The translations under genes were made by a program, and so were the position numbers. Source: Plutella xylostella (Eukaryota; Arthropoda; Insecta; Lepidoptera; Plutellidae). Taken from it: DNA of 64,000 nucleotides. Where the stretch lies: NCBI RefSeq assembly GCF_932276165.1, contig NC_063982.1, positions 699,501 to 763,500 on the forward strand. Reading direction: 5' to 3'. Under the pieces are notes generated by a model, which did not search any database, was not told the origin of the DNA, and saw nothing but the letters and a program-made list of their open reading frames with translations. Numbering within the stretch: the first letter of the stretch is position 1; each line of letters starts with the position of its first letter. Shown piece after piece: positions 12,901 to 27,600 of this stretch.

Positions 12901-15900
12901 TATGCATCTGACAGATGTTTGACAGGCGAGCTACTCTGCTTATGGATTGTTAATTGCTAATGTGTCTGTCTAGATCTGCCTGGGTATATTCCCCTTTCCC
13001 CACTTCTTACTAAAAAAATCTACCCTGTATATCATAGATTAGATGTAAGTAAACAGATTGATTTGTTTGGTATAAGGCAGTCACCATCATCGTCATCAGC
13101 CACAGAAACGCCACAAGTTTAAAGAAGTACTTAGTCTAGACAGTCACAAATCATGTCATTGTAGATCTTGACCACTTTTTACTAAGATTAACGATATACA
13201 AACAAGATGGTAAAGTATGTCACATACAAAAACAAAACAACAAGTCCGCATTTTGTTTACTGTCAAATCGTTTTAAGTTCAACCTAATGACAACCATTGT
13301 ACCAATGAATAAAGTCACATATTGATGTCGATTCTGAAGGCAGAAATTCTAAATTTAGAGCTGTCAAAACCTTAATTTCTTTGTCTAAAATTCGACTCTA
13401 TGATTGTTTCCGTAAATGTCATTTTATGCTAGCAAATTTTCTGCCTTCAAAATCGACATCATTATTATCTTCTAAGCGAACTAGTTTTAAATAAGAGCTC
13501 AATGGTACGTGGGGTGTTTTAGTCGAGACGTTTCTTTTGCAGTGACAATCCATCTTGTTCTTATTAAAGTATCGTTAGAACTTAAATAGGGTAACGTAAC
13601 GTACCTAGGGACATTTTCGACTACCCCAACTTTGAATGAAGCTATCGCAGCGTACAACTAAGATATTAATGTGAAGTTTTCTTTATTCGGTAGGATATAT
13701 AATCTATTATCACTAGTATTTGTGCTAAAGCTTTAGTGTGGCCAGATTTTATTAAATTAAGATAAAAGTAAAAATGCTTATTTTGACCCAAGGTACGTTA
13801 CACGTTTGTACCTTGGGACACTGTTTCCTATAGCTTTGTACTATGGAAAATGCAAACTTCTAAATAACGCCTTATATCTCTGTTCTTATTGATTTACTGC
13901 ATCTCTCCTCTGTCTAGTTTCACTCTGGCACTAATAAGAACAGAGATATAAGGCGTTATTTAGATGTTTGCATTTTCCATAGTACAAAGTCATAGGAAAC
14001 AGTGTCCCAAGGTACAAATTTAATTGTGTCCCAAGGTACAAAAAAGCAATATTTATCCAAAATTTAAATATCTTTATTTTTAATTTAGGAGTCTTTCAGA
14101 TAATTGCCATGTCATAAAACTAAATAACTGAAAAGTTATACGTGACATCCATGTCTTTATTTTGAGCATGCCTCAATGAGATAAAAGCAACACAAAAAAC
14201 TATACAAAAGCTACTTTTGACTCCAAAAAACTTCTTATTGTCTTCACCACACACTCGATGCTTGTATGATCACGAGACTCAGTAGTTTTGCCAAGCGAGT
14301 AAAATACTATGCCTAGGGTAGAATTTTAATGTGTTTATTTAGCCGGTTTTTAAAATACAATTAATGTCCCGAGGTACAAGCGTCCCAAGGTACGTTACGT
14401 TACCCTACCTTAGTGCCAATTTCTCCATAGTCGTTTAGAGCATAACCAGGTATTAGTGGTTGACTTTTGCCACATCTGTCTAGAATTTTATACGGAGTGA
14501 CGTATAATTGATTAACCAATCCCAGTCGGTTAGATAACCGACTATGGAGAAATTGGCACTTTGACCTTTTACAATTTTATTATGATTCCTTGCAATTTCA
14601 GTTTCAGGAAGCTCTTCGACAAGCTGGACCACCGGGCCCTGTGCGTGCTGTTGATCATCGCCATCATCATCGTTTGCAAGCAGTCGGGGCAGTCCTGCAT
14701 GAACCAGCTGCAGAACAGCGGGCCTTGGAGCAACCAGAGGCCTAGTGTGGGAGGTGAGGAACCAAGGCGTCCATCATCAGCCTATACAGGAGGTTGCAAA
14801 AAGGGTATCACCATCATCATCATCATAATCACGACCCATTGCGTCCCCACTGCTGGGGCACGGGTCTCCTTCTAATGAAGGAAGGGTTTAAGCCAAGTCC
14901 ACCACGCTAGCTCAGTGCGGGTTGGTGGAAAAAGGGTATACTAAGCCAAACTTGTGCAGCATGTTATATCTTCCGGACTTATGTAAGTATATTGCCTTGT
15001 TAGTTTTGACCCACTAAATTTTAACATTGTTATTTTCTGTTCAAGTTTTAATATTGTTATAATATGATATTATGCTTAGATAATTTAGTTTTAAGTCACT
15101 GTTGTCCTTAAGATAGTATTATTTGATAATGCCGTGATCGCCTATAATGGTTTTCACAACGAAATTTCTATTATGTTAAATTTTCTGTTAAGTATGTCTG
15201 TTGTGTTAACTGCTGGAGATCCTTATGTTAATAAATAAATAAATATAACATGCTGGTTAGCTAACAAGCACGTTTCGGCTTAGTATATCCTTTTTGCAAC
15301 ATTCTATATAGCAGCTGGACGTAGGGTTTTCCCAAAGCACGCCACTGGGTGTGATCTATAGCTTTCCGATCAATATCAGCCAGCTTTTGCATGTCGTCAC
15401 CCCATCCAGCCGGAGGGCGTCCTACGCTACGTTTGCCTAATCGTGGTCACCAACTCGTTTACCCCATCAGGTATAGCATCACCAGAACTATGTATCTTTC
15501 GTCTATGTTTTATAATAACGGGCTATAAGTCTAATATCATCATCATCAGGCCAGCAGGCTATCGTGGTCTCTGGTTTACCAATGGGTCGCCGGGACGTGA
15601 GCGGTTAATGATATCCTGGGCTTGTTGCAGGGCTCCCTGCGCCAATAAATGTGCCGAACATGGTGGCTGGTCCAGGAATGATGAGTGCTGTGAGGAAGAA
15701 CTTCACCCTGAAGAGAGCCAAGCCGCTGGTGCAGACCTGGAGCGTCGTGGATGAGGAGGGGGAACAGGAGAGGTGGGTTATTTGACATAGACAAAATTTT
15801 GTTACGTTTTTCATCAGCCCTTTTTAAGTGTCTACTGCTGGCGTAGATTAAAAATATAAGAATAAGATGGAGTGTCAGAGCAAAAGAAACGTCTCGACAA

Positions 15901-18900
15901 AATAACACCCCACTTTCACCACTGAACTCGTATTTTGATTTAGCTTGGTTAGAAGATCTGTAACTTCATTCATTGGTACAATGGTTGTATTAGGTTGAAC
16001 TTGAAACGGTTTGACAGTAAACAAAATATAAACAGTTTTTTGCTTTGTTTTGTCACATACACATTTTTGTTCGTATATAAATGTTAATTTATGAAATACT
16101 AACTAGATAAGTACAATTTTTTTGAACTTTCTCTTCATTTCTCAGATACCTTGCGCGGAGAGACGTGGGAAGTGCTCACAAAATCAAGCATCATGACTAC
16201 ACGGGGGATGCATACGAAGGAACGGGTAAGTTTATATTTACTTATTATGATTTATTATATTTCTTTTTTGTGTATACATGGGTCATCATTCAGGCAGGTT
16301 TTTTTACTATGAATGTTGGTGGAAAGTCACTACCTGTCTTTCCTCATCCAGCAATACTGGCTTCGCTAGGTAGTACCTACGTCCAGCCGTCACCGACAAC
16401 TTAGCAATCAACAATCCAAAAGCAGCGTCGCTTTCCTTTCAAAAACATCCGTAAGATACATGCAAATTACGTCAGATTTGATAATTCTAATGTTCGGTGC
16501 CGGTAGCCCCACAGAGCGGAAGGCTTCCCACGCTAAGCTCCTTGTTCAATGGTAGATCTTCTGTGACCGAATAGGAATTATATATTTGTTTTTTTTTTTC
16601 AGATGTCTCATCGCGTTCCAGTAACAAGTACGGGGTGAGTATAATATTATTATGTTTCATTTAATTCAGTAAGTTTACACGAAAACCGCATTGAAAGTAG
16701 CTTTTTTCATCCCTATCACACTATAATAATTATAAATCGAATCGGATCATGTTCCTACAGCCTGTAACTTGTCGTTGACTTGACACGCTAAGAATAAAAA
16801 TACTTTTATTTTATTTTCAACGTGATATTTTTTATTGAACATCGAGCATGAGCCGGCAGCATATAGCCAAGACTTTGAGCCTCTCGAAAGAATTATTAAG
16901 ACACTGGTGTAGTCTAAAGGGACCTATAAATTGCTGGCCGGTCGAGTCTGCTCAAGAAAACTAGTTATCACAAGAATTGCCGATGTTTTATTAACAGCCA
17001 ACACAACTAAAAGGTGTTGTATGTTTGGCGTGTTCGTCTATTGTCGGATAGCTATGGCATAGCATATTTCACACCTATTCGACTTTAGATAGACAGAGTA
17101 ACTCTTTATTTGTACAACTATTATATTATAGTGTTAAAAATACAGGTACCTCATCTCTTCAGTCAGTAGGTAGTATCTATATCTGATATGAATCACGATT
17201 GTAGGTACATTTGTATTAAAAAATGCAGTTCTATAATCCACCGTTTTGTCCAACAAAGGATTACATCCTACAGGGCGGGCCCGCAGTAGTATACAGAAGG
17301 CACAGCTTTCGGAATACAACATTTTACTAACCAACAATAATTTACAATGCGATACAATACCTAATAATGTAACTGTGTTAAAAAAACACACAATACATAC
17401 ACTTCCAAGTTCCAATAGCACCAAATTACTCCTAAACGGAGAAGAGCAGTTCATTGTTGCCATCTAAAATATCGAAGTGGGAGCGCAACAGACCTGAATA
17501 CTACCAACTGAAAACGTAAATGTTGTAGGTATTAAAATGTTAAATTATAAATGTTTCGTGTCGTCATTTTGTAAGTTGAGCGTTTTCATTTCAAAGAAAA
17601 GAAAGGAAAGGAAGAAAGAAAGAAAAACTTTATTTGACACTGACAGCAATCATACTTAATTATAAATTATATATTATAGAGGTTAACTATAGTTAGGTAT
17701 AAATTTGCTGTCCGCCAAAAAGGTGTCCACTTGGCTATTGCAGCGCCCTTGGCTATAGCCAAGAACACTGTTTCAGTGGAGGCCTCTTTAGTAGTGACGC
17801 ACTAAGGGCCTGTTTTTTGATCCCTAGTTAACTCAACCATTGGTCAAAAATGGCTACCATTAGTTAAAAACCAACGAAATTCGTATGCAGATGTCATGCT
17901 TGACACGTGATTTGACTAATGGTTAAAGTTGACTACGGATCAAAAAACTGGGCCTAAGTGTACTTACAAAAAAACACCAATAACATTAACATCGACAACA
18001 CTGTACCGTCTCTACACGCGCCCTCGCCTACCTCAAGGCATTTTTATGTTGTTTTTGTTGTTCCTTGCACACTGCATTGTGTCTCTAGTTATTTGTCATC
18101 CACCCTCCCTGGTTTACGCTGGGGCCGTACTACCACCTGCGTTAAACAATGGCCTTACCATCACAGCGTAACCAACGTTAAAAATCCCCGAAATTTAACA
18201 CTAAAAGTAGCATAACTTTTAAACGGATAACCTGACTTTGATAAAATTTGGCTAAGAATAAGAACACTCGGGGTGACGTCATGTCTATACATAAGTACAA
18301 CATAAGTTTAACGTATTTGACTGTTTTTTTTATTTTTTTTGGGTTATAGGGCATAGATAATGTTACCCTGTGTGTTGTTAGCAGTGTTGTTATCTTATCA
18401 AAATCGGCTTCGCCGTTCAAAAGTTATGCGACTTTTAAGACAAGATGTTACTAAATGTTTTTTTGTTGAATGTCGGGGGTTTTTAACGTTGGTTAGGTTA
18501 TTTCATTGTCCATTCATCAACTTATTATTAACGGCCTACCACGACGACGACTATCGAAAACTGACAGCGTCTATCCGTAGTAGTCGCCCCAAAGTATTTG
18601 TCTAGATTGTGACGTATTAACCAGAGATATTCCTGCATTGTCTGAAATATCGCTAGATTTCGGCCTAGCCGTACTGAGATGGTTTACAAAAGGATTGTGT
18701 AAGATATTCGTTCGGTATAAGTGTATTGTTTAATGCCCTTTTTAAATCCTGCTTTGTTTTCCAAGGACCGAAAACGTTATAACGATCCGGGGAAAAAACA
18801 TATTTTTTTCTTCAATAGGTATGCATTGCATTATAATAGCAGCACGGCAGCGGTCGTGAAGCCTAGTGTCAGAGGCCTTCGGGCAGCTTGAAAACATCTG

Positions 18901-21900
18901 ACAGTCGGGTTGTCCACTTACCCGGCAACCCTCTCAGCACAAGCTTGCTTGTGTTGGGGTCCACCAACCCGCACTAGGCCAGCGTGGTGGACTAGGCCTC
19001 AACCCTTCCTTCATTAGAACCAGACCTGTGCCCCAGTGGGGACGTGATGTGTTGTGATTGTGATGAATGCATCTCTTTTTTAATATTTTTACAATATTTT
19101 CCACTTTCGTACACAGCTCTTATTGAAGGAAATAAATATCCATACTTTACTATCGAGAGACCGAATAAATCAAATTAGAAGTTTCTTTCGTAAGTCTAAA
19201 ATCCTATCGGAGGACACGGGGCTTAAAAGTCTGTATTCTTTTCCCCGTGAAGTATCGAGAATGTTGGCGAGAATGTGGAAGATGTGTGGCTAGGTTCCGC
19301 AAGTATTTTTAAAGACAAAAGAAAGTCGGCGAAATTCGTTCCATGAGATTGGGTCACCGATGGGCTAGATAAGTTTCAAGCCAATTTCTCCATAGGTTAT
19401 CTAACCGACAGGGATTGATTTATAAATTAAACGTCATCTCCATATAAAATTCATGACAGATGTGTCAAAAGTCAACCACTACTCCCTGGTTATGCTCTAA
19501 CCGATAATGGAGAAATTGGCACTTAAGGTAGTGAATTAACAGGTATTTAACTTTTCCTGTTGTCTACTTTCAGTACTTACATTGTTTATTAAAAAACGTT
19601 ATTCCAATGATTCTTCACACTGTAAACGTATTCCAATGATTGTAGCGACTTTAGAGCGCACAAAAATATGTTTCATTCACCAAAATTTTATAAATTATTA
19701 ATTCTTATTCTTCTTCCCACCGTTTCTCCCATAAACCTGCGGGCCCCTAAATATTGTCTTCCCATAAGCCACGCCACCTAGCGGGGCGGCCCACAAATCA
19801 CTTAGCGTGAGTCACTTGAGGGCCACAAAGGCAGGTTAAGATGTGTCTCCGGTATGATTTGTGTGTTATTGCCCCTTTGGAGGCAGGTTGGAGGTTGGAG
19901 GTAGGCGGGTGCGTTCATTGAATAGCTGATTGAGGTTAATTTTTTGGAGTATGTCATTTCTTTATTAAGATCAGTGGGAGTGTTCTAGGTGCTTCGGACG
20001 GTCGCTAAGCCGTGGGTCCCGGTTGCTGCTTCGGCAGCAGTCGTTAAACCTAGTCAGAGGCCTTCGGGCAGCTTGTCAGTCAGGTCGGACACTTACTGCC
20101 AGTTTCAATAACTCTATCTACCGAGGCCTGATAGTTACTTTCATACTATTTTCACACATTGAAAGTTACAACCTGTCAAAATCGTATGAAAGTAACTACC
20201 AGTCATCGGTAGATAGTTATTTAAACTGGCAGTTACCCAAGTAATAACTTATCTTCTATCAACGGGTTTGTGATCAAAAACAGAATTAAATAAAGTGAAA
20301 AAGAATAATTAAGAAAAATATCGCGCCCACTTCGGGGTAATCTATAAAACACTGGTTTAAAAATATTTTATATAACTTTGATATAAAATCACCCTGTATA
20401 AAATTTAAGGCGCCTACACCGGTGATACTTGCATTAATATTTATAAAAAAGGGGGTGCGACCAGCTTTAAATTTATACTATTGGCCTGACAACTTAGTAG
20501 CTACGTAGTTTGTGCGATTTGTAAAGAAAAGTAAACCTCTGACTTAAAACAGCTTTGTTATACGTTTAGCACTGCATCAATGCCGGCCGACTGGTGTAGT
20601 GGTTAGTGGCCCTGACTGCTATGCCGAAGGTCCCGGGTTCGATTCCCGGCTGGGGCAGATATTTTTTTAAAGACAGATATTTGTCCTCGGGTCTTGGGTG
20701 TTGATATTTATATTGAATATAATATATATATCTGTGTAGATATATGAGCTGTCCGATACCCATAACACAGGATCTGCCTAGCTTGGGGTCGGATGGCGGT
20801 GTATGAGATGTCCCCACATATTTATTATTATTATTAAGTATAATGTTGGGGTTAAAAAGCACCATATTCCCCTAAACGGAAAAGCCTAGCTTAATAACGT
20901 TGTCTGGAATGTTGAAGTACATTTGACAGCGCATCGGAATATTAACAACTAAAAACGTACGTCGTACATACAAACGTAAGTAACAACACCCAAGGTTAGC
21001 TGTATGAGAATGCTGTTAGCATTAAGTTCGCCTATGTACATATTTATTATTGTGCTATAAAGGATTTAATAATAATAATAAGGTAAATATTGTGATTTTA
21101 TTAAAAAAATAAAAATAAAATTGGGATCCTTTGGTGTCGGCTTTTCGTAAGAAGAACTTTTTCATTGCTCGCTAATTCTACAATCAATGAAATCGACAAC
21201 TGACCCTCTAGTACGGGTTATTGCTATTTATGAAAACGAAATAAATTTACATTTTCTCCTGTCATCTGCATACATTATGTATCTGTCAAAAGTTTCATGA
21301 TAGTTTCCATTAGAGGCGCCACTTAGTATGCGAATAACTTTTATTCGACAAACTATCAAACCTAGACTAGCTGTACTAGACCTGGGCCCCAAGTCTGCTA
21401 AGGAATGGCGGCACAGTTGAGTGTCGGCAGCATGGGTTTCGCACCGTAGGTATTAATTATCTGCGTTTTAGGAAATATTTATTCCATCTTTTTTAAAGAA
21501 CTAACGTTAATAAACAGTAATAAATGTTAAGTGTTTCATATTGCACTACTGGGACTCACTAACCAAGAGAAAACGGATACCTAAAGTCGGGGAACTATTC
21601 AAGCGACACAGCATTGGGCCGCCATTCTTTAGCAGACTTGAGGCCCTGCTGTATTACCAGTAACCCTACTCCTTTCGATATCCACAACAGCCAGTGTTCT
21701 TAGAGGGCGCCCCGCAGGAAGCGTGGCGGCGCCCCACTAATACGGATTTATTGCGGGAATTCCTCGTGGTTAAAATGATTTTTTATTTCACTATCCGTCT
21801 TCGATATGTGTCCCCGGTGAGGCCTTGGCTTTTTGGATAAACAAGCCTGTTTTTGGTGAATTTATTTGCTCTTTTTTTGTGAAATACGCGGGTATTTTTT

Positions 21901-24640
21901 TCGAACGGCGCGGTTTTTTTATTTATTATAGTACACTTTAGTCGCACAAGTTTTATCTTGTGCGACTAAAGTGATCTTGTAGAAATTCAGACATACAAAT
22001 TATACATGAAACAGGATATTTATTTAAATAACCTTACCAACGTTAAAACCCCCGACATTAAAGTCTAACAGTCGCATAACTTTTGAAAGGCTAAGGCCAA
22101 GATAAATAGTCGTTGCTTAGCACTTGCTCAAACTAATGCTTAGCCAAGTACGACTTCACCTGAACTAAGTCGAGTTGCAATGAGTCTCTAAAATAGACAC
22201 TACATAGCGTTTGCTCGGCTAAGTCACTGGCTTAGAACCTGTTATGTCAAATGTATATTTATTTATCTGTGATCATAGTTTCATTCCGTAGTTTTTTAGC
22301 AAATTTGGTATAAATGTGGTCTGTGGATAGCCTGAGAGCATAGAATAATAATTTCCTGAGTGTGGCAGATGTGACAACTTGGGTATGCTAAGCAAGGGCC
22401 AAGTCTTGACAAATGTGAACTCGAACTCGGCTAAGTCAGAGTGCGAACTTACTGGCATAGTCTGTGCTCAAGTAGTGTCTATTTTAGTGAATTCGTGTTC
22501 TTAGCATGTGCTTAAGCTAAGACTCCGTCTTAGTTTCGTCTATTTATCTTGGCCTCAGAGTCAATATCTCCATAGTCGGTTAGAGCGTGAAGTGGTTGAC
22601 TTTTGACACATCTGTCACGAATTTAATATGGAGATGACGTATAATTGATGAACCTGGGTGGTTAGATAACCGACTGTGGAGAAATTGGGGCTAAGCCGAT
22701 TGAGATAATAGATGGCTAAGAACACTCGGGTTATCCCGAATTACGTATGAGCCATGATCCAAAAAAATCGAATCGAAAATCGGCCGTCTGGGATCTATGC
22801 TGCCACAGACACAGACACGTTAAACGTATAACATCCCTGTTTTACCGTCGGGGGTTAAAAATGACGTGAAACATCATATTTAAAAAAAAGTATTTTGTGC
22901 AGCGTTTTTCGTTCCTAAAACTCTTATCGTTAGAATGTCTTTTTGTCTGCAGTCAAAAGTGGTACTTTTGTTTTTCCACCTTAATATTGATAGTTCGGGA
23001 GTTGTTCATAAGAGGTTTAATTACAGGAGTCTAGAAGTTTATTTTAATAACGCTTGATTCTTGGAAATTAAATGAACTAGGAAAAAGTTATAAGGAGGTA
23101 AGTTCTAAAAAATGGAATAAACATGACGAACATTTGATATTTGATGAAATAATGTTTTTGACTTTTTGTAAAGCACCTGGACTTCTTTTATTGCTGCTGA
23201 TTTTGATAAATTATGGCTGAGAAAACTGGGGGTAACATTATCTACGACCAAAAAAACAATTCGATAATCGGTTCAGCCTTTTTTGAGCTTCGCTACCACA
23301 GACAGACACACAGACACGTTAAACTTTTAACACCCCTCTTTTTAACCGTGGTTAAGAAAAGTATCTCGGCTCCTGGTCTACAATGCTCTGATTGTCTGCA
23401 CTCGGACACAAATAGAAGCTTGAACCGCAGTCAGACAGCATTGTCCGGGTTTTTTTTTATACTTATTACTTACAATTTCTTGTCATCTTACCACCAAATG
23501 ATACCTGGGAAAATGTAGCGACTCCATGGAGTCGCTAGTTATTTTTTTGTGAAAACTTATGCAAGTTGAAATACAGACGACCGAATGGCGTAGTGGTTAG
23601 TGACCCTGACTACTGAGCCGATGGTCCCGGGTTCGATTCCCGGCTGGGGCAGATATTTGTTTAAACACAGATATTTGTTCCCGGGTCTTGGATGTGCCCG
23701 TAAAATGGCAATAGGCCCGCCCCCTATTACATTGGGACTAACATACCACTCTGGCGAAAAGTGGGTGCAGCAATGCATCTCTGCCTACCCCGCAAGGGAG
23801 TACATTAGTACAAGGCGTGAGTGTGTGTGTGTATGCAAGTTGAAATACATAGGTATACCTACTTACGAAAAAAGTGAATTCTTATTATTTAAAATCTACT
23901 GCTGAACTTCACTTGCGAGCAATAAAAAGTACCACAGTTGTTGATTTTTTCTGTTTTTAATGTACTTACTTTACTTCAACACTACAAACGGCTTCATTAA
24001 GCTAGCCTATTCCGTTTAGGAGTAATTTGGTGCTATCGTGCTACGTCACTGGAACTATTTCAATGAAAGAAAGAAAGAAAGAAAGAAAGAAAAACTTTAT
24101 TTGGCTTAGACAGCAATATTAATTTACAAAGAAAGATGCAATGAAATATAAATATACTTAATCTAATCAATCTAAATATATATAAGTATATAAATCTAAT
24201 AATGAAATATATATATATATATATATATAAAGATAAAAAGATAAGATAAAAAGTATTTATTCGGTGTCTAGCACCACACACCAAAAAATAATAATAACAT
24301 AAGTAAGTACACAAAAAATAAAACAAAAAAACGAAATTAAAAGTGAAAACAAACAAACAAAAGAACATTAAGAATAATTAAAAAATAAATAAATTAATAA
24401 TATATATAATGGTGTGAGTTGTCCAGCACCGAAAAGGCCCGCGCCTCAGCTTACACCGCTACAGATGAGGTGGCATCCACCCACCTGACGCGGCACTGGT
24501 TTTCAGTCGCGTCCTAGAGTGACTGTCATTTGACCTACTTTTATAAAAAAAAATATATATATATTGTATATAGGTATACGGTTATACGTAAATTTTATAC
24601 TTAAATACCAATACTGGATAATATAATAACAATCATAAAA

Positions 24641-24671
<31 letters not shown>

Positions 24672-27600
24672 GGTGATAGGCAATAAATAATATGCTGTCG
24701 TCGTCAAAACGGTGTCCACTCAGCTACTGCAGCGCCTTTGGTTGGTTTAAAGGACACTGCGCTGGTTTTCAGTGGAAGCCTAAATGAGTGTACTTTCTTC
24801 CTGAAAACGAAAACGCAGTCTTCGTTTTCCCTAGTACCTACTACCTGCCTACAGTCCACGGCACTGATGCTTAGATTAACAATATACAAACAAAATGGTT
24901 TGTCACATAAAAAACAAAAACTAAAGAACTTTAGTCCGCATTTTATTTAAGTAGTCAAATCATTTTAAGACAACCATTGTACCAACGAATAAAGTCACAC
25001 TTCATCTTCTAAATCGAACTTATTAAAAACTAGCTGTTCCCGCGCGCTTCGCTTCGCCTTAAAAAAAATTCCCGTGGGAATTCCGGGATAAAAAGTAGCC
25101 TATGTTCTTTCCCAGGGTCTAAACTGTATGTATACCAAATTTCATTCAAATCCGTTCAGTAGTTTTGGCGTGAAAGAGTAACAGACAGACAGACAGACAG
25201 ACACAGTTACTTTCGCATTTATAATATTAGTAAGGATATAAGGGCAGAACGGTAGAAGTGGGGTGTTATTTGACGAGACGTTTCTTTCTAGACACTCCAT
25301 CTAGTCCGTATAATAATATCGTTGCACTAATGCGCACTTTTAATCTGGCGGCTGCCCGCGGGACGCCCTTTTGTGAGCATTGTGACGGACAAACAGACAG
25401 ACGGACCCTTTGTACTGTTGTATTACAGCTGTTATTATAATCCAGTGGTAAAGGGTTTGCGCGGCTTTTAATCTGGTGTTTTGCGGTTCTTGTTGGGGCT
25501 CTTTTGAGTGATTAGTTTGTCTGCGACAGCTAGGTGTTTTTTTGCTGACGAGTGTAAGCGAAAGTTTATATGAAAATAAAATACTCTTCATTCTCTTCAT
25601 TGCACCCAAACAGAAACAGTTTCACAAACATAGAACAGAAAATATACACTCACGGGCAATGAAAAAGTTCCACTCACAAAATTACGACACCAAAAGAACC
25701 CAAATTTTTCAAAGATTTATTTTAAAATTTTCACAAAATATTATCGTTTTTAGTTGGAGATATCCTGATCCTGATGCTTTGTTAAATGTCTTTTAATGTT
25801 GCAGAAGACGTTATTAAGGTAGCCTTTTCCGTTTAGGAGTACTTTGGTGCTTTTCTTAGTGGAACCTTTTCATTGCCCGTGAGTGTATATTATGTACAGA
25901 ACAATTCGCGGACTTAAAACTAAAAATCTCTTTCAGACAGCCACATAGATTTCAGTTTAGTGTGAATTTTTTTTTAGTGATGTTAAGGTACTGACATCTC
26001 ACAGTATTTTTCACTCAATTTTATCTAAAAAAACATTTACATGTCAATAACAAACCCGCTTCTATTTATAACCGCTTCAAGGAGGTCTTGTAACGCAAAG
26101 TAATGTGCCAAGTTACGGGCAAACTGCGAAACCGGCCATTTCGGTAATTAACCCTTTACAATAAATAAGGTGGTCGCATTTAAAAGTGCCAGGTGGTCCG
26201 TGGGGGTTTAATAATAAACGCCCAGTTATTTTAAAGCTAAGTGCTAAAAGATTGGCTGAGTAAAAATATTAGTCAGCAAGTACTTAGGTGTTTACGGAAA
26301 ATAAGTAGCCTTTTTATAATTGAGTACACTCACAGGCAATGAAAAAGTTACAGTGACAATAGCACCAAGTTACTCCTAAGGCCCGGGTCTCCTATTTACG
26401 CCGTAGGTCGAGTACAGCGTCACGCCGTAGGCCGCGTCACAATGCTCACTATAGAAATGTACTGATGCGGTCTCCCTCACACGCCGACGTTTGGCGCGTA
26501 GACGTAGTGAGCATCGTGACGCGGCCTACGGCGTGACGCTGTACTCGACCTACGGCGTAAATAGGAGACCCGGGCCTAAACGGAAAAGGCTAGCTTGATG
26601 ACGCCGTCTGCAATATTGAAGTAGGTACAATTAACAGCCCATCAGAATATTACCCACTGAAAACATTTATAAATATTGTGATGAAATCAACTGTATTTTA
26701 CCTGTATAGGACATTGTTGTGTTTGTTCGGCGCAAAACCGTTTTTTCCTACATATATACTTACGCCATACTTGCGCCCTTTCATCTGTGAAAACGCTGAA
26801 AAAAAACATGTTTTCAAATTTAATGGCTTTTTGAACTATAGCTACCACGTAAGTCAGCGAACGACAAACGTTTAGAAACCAATTAAAAACTGTTCAGCAA
26901 TAACATTAAAACGATACCCCACAAACCCATTTGTACCTAAATACCTCACAGTTAATGGGGGTCACTTTAGCTTCCAAAAACCAAGTTTTTTTTTATCTCT
27001 GCTGCGCTGACTACAACTCTATCTTGTGGCATTAAATGCCAATTACTCCATAGTGTCCTCCTTGACTTTTGTCACATCTAGCAAGAATTTAATATGCAGA
27101 TGACGTATAATTGATCAACCTTTCCCTGGTTACGATCTAACCTATGGAGAAATTGGCTCTAAACGCACCAGTTGCACGACTCTCGTTCGTTAGTTAGTTA
27201 TTCAACACACACGCACTCACGCCTTGTACTAATATACTCCCTTGCGGGGTAGGCAGAGGTGCATTGCTGCACCCACTTTTCGCCAGAGTGTTATGTTACT
27301 TCCAATGTAATAGGGGGCGGGCCTATTGCCATTTTACGGGCACATCCAAGACCCGAGAACAAATATCTGTGTTTAAACAAATATCTGCCCCAGCCGGGAA
27401 TCGAACCCGGGACCTTCGGCTCAGTAGTCAGGGTCACTAACCACTACGCCATTCGGTCGTCAGTTAGTTATTCGTTATGCAAAATTAACCCCTGGTACAT
27501 AAATACTAGGTGTAATTATAGGACGCAGGTGCCACAGTGTAATAAGTTGTTGGGCGTCGGAGTGACTTGGTTTGGAATTTAATAATGGCGTAGTATAAAT

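Larger units (their letters stand above)
12040..14601 (+). other. Intron with SINE, MITEs and an 817-bp element
   Basis: Contains SINE type A (12103-12355), a copy of the AACAATATACAAACAAGATGG MITE family (about 13170-13575) with a small fold-back inside (13322-13460), the 817-bp element 13589-14405, and the MITE 14413-14559. The stretch 12360-13160 shows no feature I can support. Confidence 0.55.

Noticed and set aside
13589..14405. Structured non-coding RNA gene from the long inverted arms
   Set aside because: Inverted ends, a TA duplication and iterated terminal motif explain the structure as a DNA transposon.
27259..27582. 107-residue open frame
   Set aside because: It lies over a reverse SINE type B; similar frames appear at every SINE B copy.
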